DNA from: Tubulanus polymorphus
Lineage: Eukaryota > Nemertea > Palaeonemertea > Tubulaniformes > Tubulanidae
NCBI RefSeq assembly: GCF_964204645.1
Contig: NC_134029.1
Location: 19,488,450 to 19,552,449 of the forward strand
Length of the DNA: 64,000 bases
Reading direction: 5' to 3'
Shown: positions 12,962 through 23,889 of the stretch, piece after piece
Layout of the letters: every line of letters starts with the position of its first letter
Numbering within the stretch: position 1 is the first letter of the stretch
The notes under the pieces: model-generated
Database searches by the model: none
Told to the model about the DNA's origin: nothing
What the model saw: the letters and a program-made list of their open reading frames with translations, nothing else
Position numbers and translations under genes: made by a program

Positions 12962-13110
12962 CCCACAATAATAACGGAAAAACAAAGTCCAAAAATGTAA
13001 CTGAAGCTAGTAGTTTATTCAACGATTCGATTATATTCTAATAGTCATCTTCAGGAATATACTAGCTCCAGGTATACTTTTGGACTTTGTTTTTTCGTTA
13101 TTATTGTGGG
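12962..13110. repeat. Foldback element ending CCCACAATAATAACG
   Basis: The left arm CCCACAATAATAACGG..AAACAAAGTCCAAAA mirrors the right arm TTTTGGACTTTGTTTTTTCG..TTATTGTGGG over about 37 bp. The right end continues ATTGTGGGATTCTC, close to the end of family B. On the minus strand the centre reads CTGAAGA (from TCTTCAG at 13048-13054), a weak stem, then GAATCGTTG at 13028-13020. This is a degenerate form of the CTGATGA...GAAACGTTG module of family B. It is non-coding and about 149 bp long. Confidence 0.75.
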
Positions 13111-14388
13111 ATTCTCTTTACGTGGATGCAAAGGTCTTAATGTAGAAGAGTCGAAGAAAAAGGGGCGTACGGATTAATACAATGTCCGAAAACGAAAAGG
13201 GCATTTTTTAAATACGACATTATTTGAACCGTATTTTTAGCGGAGTTTTACCCGTTTCAGCGATCTCCGCTTCATAACTTTCATATTTACACGTTTTAAA
13301 TTCATATATGGCCACGAATAGCCCAATAGTTTTAGCTGAGGATTCTGAATCTTGTCCGTAACCGTGAACCACCATTTTCGATCTAGGAAAAAAAAACAAC
13401 CTATTGTTGACGTATTGCAATCCGCTGCGGAGTCATGTAAACATTTTCCACCAGAATGTATAGGATCCAATTGTGTATTCGACTACATTTATTTTGGGTG
13501 TGCCTGATTTATTTCCTAGAAGAGTTTATCGAAATCAACACCTTTATTAATTTCCAGTAAACATGAGTGACGCAAGAAAACAAAAACATTGCGTAATATT
13601 CCGACATTCATTACGTTCCCACAACCTCGTCAAAGATAGACTTGGCACCAATTCTAACCAGTATTGTCTCGTATCAACCCCGAAGCTTAATGCATTGAAC
13701 CTTTTTTGTTATATTATTACTTAGAAATATATTAGTCGCCAATATTTACCGATGGCAAAGGCCTATCGATCGTTTCGTCGCGTCAATTCCTATTGTTATT
13801 ATGTAAACGATTCCCGATCGGTGAAGTTAATATTCGCTTCTTTTCTTTTGCAATATTTTCCAATCTTTCGATCGAATTGATTTTCCAATTCGTCTGCTGC
13901 GAAAACTTCCCTCCGCCAACACTAACTGCTCACTCATCGACTGATACCGGATCCGTTCAAAGCGAAACCTCCCGGCATATTACTTTATATATCGTTGTTT
14001 GTTGACGTATCTTTTGACCATGAAACGCATGGGTGTCTCCAGATATTAAGTTCCCTATGATTTGACGAATTGATTATTTCAGTCGACAAAACAGGCAATA
14101 TGGATTACAATGCCTGCAACGATTAGATATGAGGAGGTGGTAGGTGATCTAAGCACATCGTTCGGCTTTCGGGAGTATTTGTCTATTTTCCTTCCCCCCG
14201 GTATGATATTCAACTAAGAGATGCTAGCGTTAGGGTTTTGGAATAAGAGATAAGGACAAGGCGAACAAACCTTTTTTTCGAGTATTTTCATTTCCTCTTT
14301 GCGGGAGGTTGTCGAAGATATATACTAGGCAGCTAAGCCAATGACGAAGTAAATCAGGGTCGACCACGTGAAACACCCGGACAAGGCA
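13111..14388. other. Single-copy sequence, no gene seen
   Basis: Only short, unrecognised frames (up to 77 codons at 13237-13470). No shared repeat or RNA gene was seen. Confidence 0.4.
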
Positions 14389-14432
14389 AACTTCGGTTAC
14401 CGGAGTTAGTCGACTTTTTGCGAACTAAGTGG
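14389..14432 (+). repeat. Dispersed repeat E, copy 1
   Basis: AACTTCGGTTACCGGAGTTA followed by GTCGACTTTTTGCGAACTAA is closely matched at 44453-44496. The following sequence (GTTAGTCGG and AGTCG-containing words) is also loosely similar between the two loci, so the repeat may extend beyond the stated end. Function and class are unknown. Confidence 0.6.
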
Positions 14433-15558
14433 AACCGATTGTCCGTTAGTCGGGGAACTAGTGAACCACGCAACTAAGCACGGTCGTTGTAGTCCTGACA
14501 TAGCAGCAAGATGGCCGACACTGTCAAGTAGGTTTAGACCGAACTAAATTAAAATAAGAAGTAGCGTGAGTAAATGAAAAATATTGTAATCATAAGACGC
14601 TGGACGACTGGTGAACTTTGGACCTAAAAGGTCCAGTCACACTCACTCTCACTTGCATACCCCATTCATACCCACAAGTTACAGGACAAGAACATTTAAC
14701 ACCAGTATGAAAATATCATACCGGCTCCAAAAGACGTGAGAGTACTACATAATCTTAGATTTTTTTCTTACCGATTTCCAGAGTTTTGGACCTTTATAGA
14801 TTATTTTGAATTGCCTGTAATTATTTTTTTTGTGACGGTGAGTGGTATGGTATGGCTGTGTTTAGTTTTGCTTTAAGTGAATAGATTTTCGTACTGTTCG
14901 GGAAGTAGATAGATCATTCATAGATTCAAACATGAACGATCCACTTCCCAAGTAATACGAGAATCTCGTAGAATTTAGAGAAATCCACCCGGATTTGAAA
15001 GGAATCTTCCCTCGGAGCCTTGTTTTAGAAAGTTTGCTTACAGTGACGGGACAGGTTTAACAGTATACAGCGGAGAAAAGCACCTCGATATCTTCGCATC
15101 AGAAAACGAATCGTTCACTTTGATGTCCTACGCCGTTGTTGTTTAATGCGATCATAGACGATTGAAGTGTGACTACGTTGTGTTTTGATTACGGCGCGAT
15201 TCTCTGTGATCGTGCATATACACGTACATATTCCCCCTCGCGGCCACAATTTCGCTATCGTTGACGAAAATCTGCGTTCGGTGAATAGCGACTAATGACG
15301 AATATTCCCTCTAGTTTATCTAAAATCGCTGAAAAAATATTTCCTATCGGCAATTTCGATGCGGCGCGGACAATGCGACTATGAGTCACATCAATTTGAC
15401 AGCGAATCACTGACAGAGATCTGATTATATTGATAATGACAGAAGAACCCTTCGGTGTACCCTACTCTCTTCAGAGGTTAGAATGTGGTATATTTGAATA
15501 AGTCCGCCGCAAACAGAACCCGCCACTTAGCTATCTTTGATTAATCATGCCGAGAAAT
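14433..15558. other. Single-copy sequence, no gene seen
   Basis: Contains a YY1-like CAAGATGGCC near 14508 and no credible open frame. TTGGACCTAAAAGGTCCAG near 14618 holds the small inverted repeat GGACCTAAAAGGTCC. Confidence 0.35.
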
Positions 15559-15903
15559 TACGGAAGCGATTAGGGGCCTCGATCTGTCGCGTTCGAACCC
15601 TACAAGTCGCCATGATTGTGTCGACATATCGCGATATATCGCGTCAAGTCGACATGAATGTCGACATATCGTGACGTTTTGACGACATAGTTCGTTTTGT
15701 CGACCATTTTCCTCTCGAAAAGTTGACATATGACGACTTACTCAGATGACGACGCATGTAACGTAAAAAATTGGTGACCAAGCGAAATATGTCATCAAAA
15801 CATCACTATATGTCGACAAATTCATGTCGCGATAGGACGACATAATCATGGCGACGTGTTGAGATGGCACACGACAACTCGAAGCCCCTTATCACTTCCG
15901 TTA
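15559..15903. mobile_element. 345-bp foldback rich in GTCGACAT words
   Basis: The left end TACGGAAGCGATTAGGGGC mirrors the right end GCCCCTTATCACTTCCGTTA, so the TIR is at least 19 bp with mismatches. GTCGCCATGATT inside the left arm pairs with AATCATGGCGAC inside the right arm. The interior repeats GTCGACATATCG, CGACATATG and related words in both orientations, including TCGCGATATATCGCG. It contains no credible coding frame (a 62-codon minus-strand frame runs along the left arm). This is a MITE-like element with a subrepeat-rich interior. Confidence 0.75.
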
Positions 15904-17443
15904 CTAGGAAATGCTACAAGAGATTTTTCAACCCAACCATAGCTTTCAATTTTTCGTTGGTTGAATTCTAGTTGCCGGTAATGCTAATTTCGTTTCTTAT
16001 ATAGTTCTATTTAGTTAGATTCAGAAATACGTATATTTGAATAACTGCTCAAAGATGAAAATGATAGCTAAGTAAAAGATATTTGACAAAATTAATTCAA
16101 AAAACAATAATCTAAAGATATGAAATATTATATTCTAGAAGTCTCGGAAACGATTAAACGGGCCGCATAATCACATCAAATTGTGTTTGCGTTATGGAAA
16201 TGTCTACACGCGAATTTCGTCGTCGACGCCTCGAATTTAGAATGAAAAATGCGATAACGTGTCCGTATATATGAATCGGTAAATTTATGCATGAGAATTC
16301 AACTCAGCCGCGCCGCGCCTCGCATTATTGAGATTGATAACGCGAAGAAACGTGGACATAAAAAAACCTCGGCGTCGGAGAGTACACATATTAGCGCGAT
16401 GGTAGCCCTGCCCCTTGAGATAATCTGTAAGTCTACGAGCGCCGTACTCGTTAGTAAAGTTTGCGCAGCGATCGTTCCCCGTCGGCATAAAAGTCTTCAT
16501 TCTTCATTATATCGGGTTTCCCTGGCTGCGAATCGTTCATTTGCATACTCGAATTAAAGGTCACCGATTGGTCATATTATATATTATCCGGTCGTCCTCG
16601 TAAGTTACCTTAGTAATGACTAAGCTTTACCTGAACAGACGAGATGTTCTATTTGTAACAACGCATGCTTGTCATCTAAGCAGATTTTTTGCTTTTGTTT
16701 TCATCCGAACAACTCTCAGAAAAAGACAAGAGTACACTGTAATAGATTATTACGTACGGGGCCTCCCATAAAAGAGTTTAGCCAGTCTCGTCCTGGGTTA
16801 TTCTCCATACCTGTTGTGTATTGAAGCATGGACCAAAATGGAGAGAAAGATAGCACCAATGATGATATAGACACACTACTCGTTGAAGATGTCTTCGACA
16901 GAAAGTTTCTGATACTGAGCTTTCGACCAAAATGGCTACTATTTGGCTTGCACCATAGCAAAGATATTTTCGATTTTACCAAGATATACTTAGTTGATCT
17001 CGAGGATTTTCGAGTTATTTTTGGTAGATGACAGTAACGATCATTACTAATTCGGATAAAATTCACCGGATTATACAACAAGGCCAGTATTTTCGTATTT
17101 TTGCAGTAATTGCATGCGGTAGACTGAGTGGTGCCTATGCCATACTCCAACCAGTCACTTGTTTCAACCGCTATGTTTGGAAGATAATATTATTATTATT
17201 GCATCGCATTTGTTTTGAAATCACATCGAGCCAGTGTTCCGTAGAAATTATCGGGCGCCGAATGTTTCCCGAATTTCAATGTGTTTTCCGAAGAAACAAT
17301 ATTTTCGTCAGGTCAGATCAGACAATATATACGTGATAGATATAGCTATTTTACGGATAGTAAGAACCCACAAACATCCAACAAAAAGATTGACTAATCA
17401 GTTGATGATCACAATATCCGTGATAAAACGATATGAGTAAAAA
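15904..17443. other. Single-copy sequence, unrecognised open frames
   Basis: A 144-codon minus-strand frame (16716-17150) overlaps plus-strand frames at 16828-17031 and 17028-17336. I recognise no domain in any of them, there is no start context or splice pair I trust, and the lengths fit chance. Confidence 0.3.
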
Positions 17444-17660
17444 TCCCACGATAAACGAATTGATCTAAAATGTTTATTTGAAATATTAGAAATATTTTGG
17501 ATGGTTACCACCACCCTTCTTCATTCTAAAAACAAATTGATAAAAGAATGATAAAAGATTGTTTTAGCTTGAAGAAGGGTTGTACCAACTACCCGAAATA
17601 TTTCTAATATTTAAGATAAACTTTTTATTTTAGATCAATTCATTTTAAGTTGGATTTTTA
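17444..17660. repeat. Foldback element with hammerhead-like core in both arms
   Basis: The outer arms pair ATCCCACGATAAACGAATTG and GATCTAAAATGTTTAT with the mirrored right arm (TTTTTATTTTAGATCAATTC, then GTTGGATTTTTAC). In the right arm the plus strand reads TTGAAGA (17569-17575), one A, GGGT (17577-17580), a loop, ACCC (17591-17594), GAAA (17595-17598). In the left arm, read on the minus strand, the same place has TGAAGA, A, then GGGTGG/CCATCC, then AAAA. The helix is kept although its bases differ. The end motif GTGGGATTTTTAC matches family B. Confidence 0.75.
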
Positions 17661-18383
17661 CTAAAAAAGATTGCATTTTCGGCCATATTATAGTCTTGTT
17701 TCGGACAATGCAATATAAAGTCTTCAATAGAAGGACATCTTTTTTTCTCGCATACACTGCGAACAATTTTAAGCGTCAATCTCGGGAGAGAATTTTGTAA
17801 TTGTTTTTATGATCTAGATCGGAAACGTCGTGTTCGTCGTAAAATTACGCTTTCTCTCCGTTGCCAGTCTATACTTCTGTGCATGAAAAGCCGATTAGCG
17901 AGGCTAGTAGTACTCCATGGCGATCGGCATTCAAGAAGGTAATTGTACGATGTTTCACCGCCGTGTATTAACTTGTCTTTAAATCGTAACAACTTCCTCG
18001 AACACACGTCGACATCGTCGAGTGTTTGTTATCGCCGACCCGCGCGAACGTTTTGCCCGGACTAATGGGAAAAAACGAAAAAATGTCACATTTCAGCTAA
18101 TCGATTAATTCTACGAATGTTAGATATAATTCGAAACGGTGATCGCGGCATAACTAAAGAAAATCGAAACCCTTACCCTAAACCCAATATAATGATTTTA
18201 TAGTTACTTTTATTAGTTTATATCATAATATATAGCAACGATGTACGGTCAAATAGCGGAAGTAAACACTTTGCCGTAGACGGCTAAATATCCACTATGA
18301 AAAACGTCGGTGCACTTTCTAGCACTTAAAAGTGGCTTCGCATCGAACGGTTTGAATTATTAGTATAAATTAGCGTATATATC
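17661..18383. other. Single-copy sequence, no gene seen
   Basis: Short frames only. A telomere-like CCCTTACCCTAAACCC near 18170 is imperfect and isolated. Confidence 0.4.
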
Positions 18384-18440
18384 CAATCCAATTCAATTAG
18401 ATTAAATTCAATTCAATAAATGTTTATTGTCTTTGAATAA
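18384..18440. repeat. LINE/SINE-type AATTC-rich 3' tail remnant
   Basis: TCCAATTCAATTAGATTAAA and TTCAATTCAATAAATG belong to the AATTG/AATTC tail class seen more fully at 27443-27700 and 37624-37930. Such pentamer tails end several invertebrate non-LTR elements. No coding part is attached. Confidence 0.35.
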
Positions 18441-18714
18441 ACGTTACGCGATTATAAGTGACAAGAAGTACGAAAATAGAAATATATGCTTAGCATGCCT
18501 TTGCTTACAAGGATTTTAATAATTCAAGCTCAGATCAACGACGTCGTTTATATAGGATTTGAATCTTGAAAGTTAAACGAAAGCAGTGGCGTATAAAATG
18601 TAGACTAGCGCGGCCATTTTGTAATTGTCTCAAATTGCGACATTTCTCTGACGAATTATGAAATGCGAATAGAAACCTGTCACGGTAGAAATTACCTGGC
18701 CGCACTAAAACTAC

Positions 18715-18820
18715 AGGTTCTAGCTCAACAGTTGTGAGTTCGAGTTAACTCTGAGTTAAAATTAGTTCATTTTCAATTAGTTAACTCTCCGTCAAATCTT
18801 AACACAGAACTGGGGAACTG
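18715..18820. mobile_element. Palindromic MITE, diverged copy of the 10611-10722 element
   Basis: CAGTTGTGAGTTCGAGTTAA, CTCTGAGTTAAAATTAGTTC and the right end ACACAGAACTGGGGAACTG match the element nested at 10611-10722, with scattered substitutions. The outer CCAGTTCC on the left is lost or changed (AGGTTCTAGC), so this copy looks older. Confidence 0.65.
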
Positions 18821-18825
18821 ACGTG

Positions 18826-19693
18826 CTATACATTCGTGTTTATTCGGAACAAACTCTAAAACCGACACGTCATGGTCAGGTGACCAAGTCCTGCGAGTGA
18901 CGTGAACCTTTATACAATAGACATGATATAGCATGATATATGATTAACGTCATTCGTTACTGATGATTCATTAACTACGGAAAAGTTTTCAATATAATTT
19001 CTTCAGTCTGAAGCCGACATTTTTTCAGCGTTGCTTTCTTCGCGTCAGTTAAAACTCTCGTTTCTCGGCCAGTAAAGGGTTAAACGACACTGCGGCGCTT
19101 ATAAGACGACATGTCAAACGAAACATACCGTGAAATCCATTGATCGCCGCGTCTGTAAATGACACAACGACTGGAAACGGCTCATTTAAGTTTATGTCTT
19201 CTAAATCCGTATCACTGATAGCGCCCGTACTGTATTTGTTGTTGGCGCGGCGAATACGTATCCTTAAACCACTGATTGCTGGCATCTTAGCGGTGAAGAA
19301 TTACTCGCGGCCATTCTCCCGCAAGGGTCATTATCCCGCTCTTATTTCGTGAAGATGGATGGACACATTTTTCGTGTTGTCGGTGCACTAACGTGTTTAT
19401 ATGTGCATATGTGATTGGTTTTTTAGTCCCCGTCTGGCCATTTCGTTACGAGCTAATTAGTTTTTTGGGTGAGCTCACCGATATATGACATGGAAAATGA
19501 GGCATTAATTGTGCTTAAGCATGGCGTATATTATGATGAGTTAACTCGAAAAGTTATCTAACAATACAAACGATTTGATGACGTAATGATGTCTTTATCA
19601 TTAACTATAATTCGTATATAGATCATCTGACATTAGTGAAGCGTTCTGAGTAAGAAAATCAGCAATATCGAACATTATCGAGTTTTAAGAATG
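18826..19693. other. Single-copy sequence, no gene seen
   Basis: Short overlapping frames (19049-19352) with no recognisable product. The block ends at the hexanucleotide array. Confidence 0.4.
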
Positions 19694-20064
19694 TCTCCCT
19701 CTCCCTCTCCCTCTCCCTCTCCCTCTCCCTCTCCCTCTCCCTCTCCCTCTCCCTCTCCCTCTCCCTCTCCCTCTCCCTCTCCCTCTCCCTCTCCCTCTCC
19801 CTCTCCCTCTCCCTCTCCCTCTCCCTCTCCCTCTCCCTCTCCCTCTCCCTCTCCCTCTCCCTCTCCCTCTCCCTCTCCCTCTCCCTCTCCCTCTCCCTCT
19901 CCCTCTCCTCTCCCTCTCCCTCTCCCTCTCCCTCTCCCTCTCCCTCTCCCTCTCCCTCTCCCTCTCCCTCTCCCTCTCCCTCTCCCTCTCCCTCTCCCTC
20001 TCCCTCTCCCTCTCCCTCTCCCTCTCCCTCTCCCTCTCCCTCTCCCTCTCCCTCTCCCTCTCCC
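19694..20064 (+). repeat. 371-bp (CCCTCT)n simple-sequence array
   Basis: About 62 hexamer units with no visible base substitution and a single missing C at about 19907. The array is pure pyrimidine on the plus strand and (GGGAGA)n on the minus strand. A GGG-NNN-GGG period suits G-quadruplex folding, and a homopurine mirror repeat suits triplex (H-DNA). The open frame through it would encode Ser-Pro repeats, then Leu-Pro repeats after the missing base, which is an artefact of the repeat and not a gene. Confidence 0.97.
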
Positions 20065-21259
20065 GGTTGGTATCCTGCTATATGTAGAGAGATCTTCTAC
20101 CCGAGGGTAAGCTTATATCTAGCTAAGCTCAACTTGAAAAGGCATTTAGCTACAAAATGCAGCGTACAGAGTGGACGGTTTATAACTGTATATTCAATAG
20201 CCATTAACGAACAGCGATACAGCGTGCTATAGGCCTTTTGATAATCTGGAAACTGCCAGATAGGCCAGTGTTCAAGCATGAAGTCTGTGGTTCGGACACG
20301 TTTGCACAACCTCAAAAAACCAAATGGTAGTAAGCTAAAGATTGCGAGACACAGCAGCCGTGTGTTTATCATCAATCGAAGTGACTGGATTGCATTAGTA
20401 CTGCTACATTAGCACCCCACTAGTCGATTCCATTAGGCTGATACATTAAGTTGTTGAGCTATTGTGACTCCAATAAACTGCGACGAGAGCGCGCCGGAGA
20501 CCCGTTTTATTAACGAAAACTATTTCAGCGAAAGGCCTAATTTCTCTCGGCACGTCCCTTTCGTTCAGTTGCCGGCGTCACCTCATTTGTCGAACCTTTT
20601 TCGATTGAATTCGAAATGCTCGCGGTTTATCGACGACATTGTTTTTCAGTACACGCGCGGTTCGCAGTCGATGTTCGATTTTCAATAAACAGATTAGTTC
20701 ATTAAATGGGAAAACAAGTTCGGTTCATTGATTGATAGATGTTTTTTTGATGACTGCGGAGATACGTTATCTATTGGCTTCTTCGCGCTGGAGCGATTTT
20801 ACTTTCATACGCGCGACTCCGAAGGAGATTTTATTTAACGGCGAACTGATATTGTGAGATGTAGCTATGCGCGGTGTCACCTTTCTATATGCGATATTCA
20901 GCAGAACCAGATCCTGCAGCGTACGGGAGGATTGAAACTCGGAAGGAAGCAAGCCATGCAAAACTGCTATGATAAATCGCTTTGGTTGTTCGAAAACGGC
21001 AATTGAATGGTATATTGAAACCGTTTTGTGATTGGCGGAGGTTAATTTTGAGTTTCCGCCAGCCGACCTTAATTTTTATTGGCCATTCATCCTTATTAAA
21101 CTACAAGTAAAAGCTACGAAGTACTTGATGCCAGGAAAGTTGTTGAAGAAACAGTTGGAGTATGTATTCATATATACTCTTACATATTTCTTGTGCATCA
21201 TCAAAATATCGCATATTCCAAAGACTATCAATGTTATCGAACCTCGGTCTTGGGTGTAC
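20065..21259. other. Mostly single-copy sequence, one protein-like short frame
   Basis: The plus-strand frame at 20464-20688 (74 codons) ends TTTTCAATAAACAG, so an AATAAA word overlaps its stop codon. I do not recognise the peptide. Other frames (20097-20375 minus, 20767-20961 minus) are unremarkable. Confidence 0.3.
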
Positions 21260-21375
21260 ATGGGCCCAGTTTCACAGTCGCGGCTTCTCGTCTTAAAGTG
21301 TTCTTATTAAATCTTAAGACTGGTATCAAGCTATAGATACGCTACCGAACTAAGATAGTCTGAGGCTGGTCATAG
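21260..21375. repeat. Possible relic of a GGGCCCAGTTTCACAG-type element
   Basis: GGGCCCAGTTTCACAGTC resembles the CCCAGTTCCACAGTT end of the palindromic MITEs at 10611 and 18715. It is followed by GTCTTAAAGTG and CTTAAGACTGG, which pair weakly. CTAAGACTGGTC near 54570 is similar. The right end is not clear. Confidence 0.3.
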
Positions 21376-22919
21376 ATCTACACCGCGTTTGGTTCCAGTT
21401 GCTAATGATGTCTGATTTTATTTTCTGATCGGTGTCCGCTGGAATCGTGGTCTCGACAACTTCTGCTCGGGCGTCGTGCGTGCATCAGTTTAAGATGATC
21501 GGTTACATTTTTGCCTTATTTGCCGAGCCAATATAGATTCTTCGCCGGTGCATGAATATTTACATCCGCTCGGCTGGCGTAATGCGCGGCGCGTCGCATC
21601 TAGCATGCGACTCCGCAATTAGAGAAGTATTCTGTCAAAATTCGCCATGCTCGATCCGTCTGTGTTAGCGTTGTCCGAACGGTGTGAAATTACCTGCGCG
21701 TTACTCGCTGTTTAATATTCACGGCGGCGCTTCGTTTTTTTTTCTGTGGTACGCTGTGAAAATGGTACTGATGGTTTTGTGACAGGCCAGCTCATCATTA
21801 ACAACGGTATCTGCCAATGCGTCATCGGTTACCACGTTCGGCACGGTCGCCACTTCAAGGTTCGCTTGACACTTACAGCGTGTGGTCAGCTCCTCGTGGT
21901 ACTCATACTAATTGTGCAGTATTGATAACTATCGTTACATTGTCGCTATTCGTTTACACATTTATTTCTCGTTATTGCTGTATCGTGTACAGATGCATCC
22001 CCCGATGTTTTCTATGGAGATATACTAATAATTGGGAAGCCCAACCGTCTTTGTATTGAGTACACGGAGTCGTCCTTCTTTTCAACGATGTTTATGGATC
22101 AAGCCTTGTAGAAGTTCCATTCCAGCATAAACGCGAAAAAAAAACAAGAGAACAAAATCGTGAAAACTATACCGCGCAAAGATTCTGCTTCTTTCTGCTC
22201 GAATAAAAAAATGAAACACTCTCTTGAAGTGTTCACGGGGAGCATCGCGTTTTATCTTGATAAACAAGATTTTTTTCCATTGACAAAGACGTCGAAGTAA
22301 CGCGGCGTTACGTAACATATTGCGACTAGCTGTTCTAACACGGAGCTCGTCAGTGAAAAACATTTCTCCCGCCGACGAGAATAGAACCATTACACACTGA
22401 CATCCCGTGGGTAAGCAGCCAGCTGAAAATCGAATTTGCAACGAATTTAACAGTCTTTTAAACTCGATCGCACTGACATGTCGAAATTAAGTGCTCGATA
22501 CGTATGTGTGCGTAGAGTCGCGGACTGAATTCATTTCGATCGACTGACTGGTTCTTTTAAACGAAATGTACTCGGTTTATTCGATTAATGGTTATTGGCA
22601 TCTTGTTGAAATCTGTAATGTCATTAATTATATATCGCTCAGACGCGCACCGTGGAATGTGATATTCCGAGGTTTCTACGTTTGTACATTTCAATGAATT
22701 GATGGCTCAGCGGAGGCCTTAAACCGCGCGTATATCGTTGTCAGAAAGTCTACGCTTGTTTTCTTGCGAACCATGCAATTTTTTCTATCGAAAATGAGCT
22801 GAATATACCATCAAAATCGTCGTCTTTCAAAGTTTCATTTGTGCTAATTTGGCATGGATCAGACCGCTAATTACTTTTCAGGCTAAGCAATTGTTGAATA
22901 TGGTTTCCCTCATTTTTCC
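21376..22919. other. Single-copy, partly CpG-rich sequence, no gene seen
   Basis: GTCGCATCTAGCATGCGAC near 21594 is a short perfect hairpin in a CpG-rich patch. A 119-codon minus-strand frame (22082-22441) is basic and aromatic but matches no family I know. No RNA gene was seen. Confidence 0.35.
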
Positions 22920-23110
22920 TTTTGGCTAACCGACGAATACCATATATGGGCATACATATCCATCGAATATGGGGAATCAATTAAGTGAACCGTCGAATAC
23001 GCGTCAAATATAGTAAATCGATGAGATGATATTTTGGTGAACCGCCGAATGTGGTCACTCCATCTTTTAAATAGTTTTTCTGGGACCCTGTCGAATATGG
23101 CGACATCTAT
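22920..23110 (+). repeat. Degenerate direct repeats around AACCGnCGAATA
   Basis: AACCGACGAATACC (about 22928), GAACCGTCGAATACG (about 22987), GAACCGCCGAATGTGG (about 23039) and CCCTGTCGAATATGG (about 23089) recur at roughly 50-60 bp, each near a CATCGAATATGGGG, AAATATAG or TGGTCAC-type word. The spacing is loose and the units are strongly diverged. This could be an old minisatellite or the remains of a repeat-encoding exon; no frame stays open through it. Confidence 0.45.
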
Positions 23111-23577
23111 TTTCAGTTTTAAAATATTGGTAACAATCAGTCATTTTCAGTATTTGCTTGTTTGATAAGCTAACAAGGGACCTAAATCAGCTTACTGTAA
23201 GTTAATATCTGAGATAAAATGACCCCGATAACGGAAACTACAGTGACAAGAAAGTCCAAAATCTCAAATCGATTTTTCTCACTTTCAACGCATGTTTTCA
23301 TTTGACGGTTCAATAATCAGAACAAAATGGCGCAAAATTTGATACAAAAGAAAGGATTTCATATGCGTAATGATATCCGTCGGGTTGCTTAATTTACACT
23401 GGTGCAATTTTGATGGACCTAAAAGGCAATCACTTGGAAGCAAATATTCCTAAATCAATTTTTTTTACTGGCCGGAGAAAAAAAATCGTATTTTGACAAC
23501 ATGCTCGATATCAGAATCCCTTTCATCGCTGTTGTAGTCAGACCATGAAACCAAATGACTTGTTCCCTGTGCTCCTG

Positions 23578-23754
23578 TCAGCTGCTGATGCGGATAATTA
23601 CATCCCGAAGTCCCATCTCATCCTCGGTTATCAGTTTGATGGACACGAGCTCTTCGCGGAATGGACAGTGGTCATCCAGGGAAATAGCTAACCGATGTAA
23701 ATGCGCTACAATCATTACTGGTGGTTTGCAAGTAATGGTTCCTGATTGCGTTGT
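23578..23754 (-). pseudogene. Coding-like fragment, unrecognised
   Basis: The minus strand holds a 58-codon open frame from just after a TAA to a TGA. Its composition looks like a real protein: MIVAHLHRLAISLDDHCPF, then REELVSIKLITEDEMGLRD, then VIIRISS before the stop. Past the stop another frame reads ADRSTGNKSFGFMV, and the following +1/-1 frame reads GLTTTAMKGILISSMLSKYD (towards 23461). Upstream, in a third frame, the strand reads AVLEDVINLCANRI (about 23761-23802). This pattern suits a decayed coding sequence with several frameshifts, or an exon plus chance. I do not recognise the family. The 102-codon plus-strand frame here is probably its shadow. Confidence 0.3.
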
Positions 23755-23889
23755 TTATACGATTCGCACAAAGATTGATAACATCTTCCAGAACAGCCTT
23801 AACCTATATGTACGTAACAATGATTTGATATTTGTAAAAATGAACTTAAAAGCGCTGTTATAAAGACACATGCTTTAAAGAAGCCCGGA

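Noticed and set aside
15587-15602. tRNA B-box-like GCGTTCGAACCCTA
   Set aside because: It lies inside the foldback at 15559-15903 with no A box or cloverleaf.
16716-17336. 144-codon minus frame with overlapping plus frames
   Set aside because: Open on both strands and unrecognisable; likely chance.
18168-18187. Telomere-like CCCTTACCCTAAACCC
   Set aside because: Fewer than three imperfect units, isolated.
19691-20110. 139-codon frame encoding Ser-Pro then Leu-Pro repeats
   Set aside because: It is only the translation of the CCCTCT array; the switch from SP to LP comes from one missing C.
22082-22441. 119-codon basic minus-strand frame
   Set aside because: No family resemblance and no gene context.
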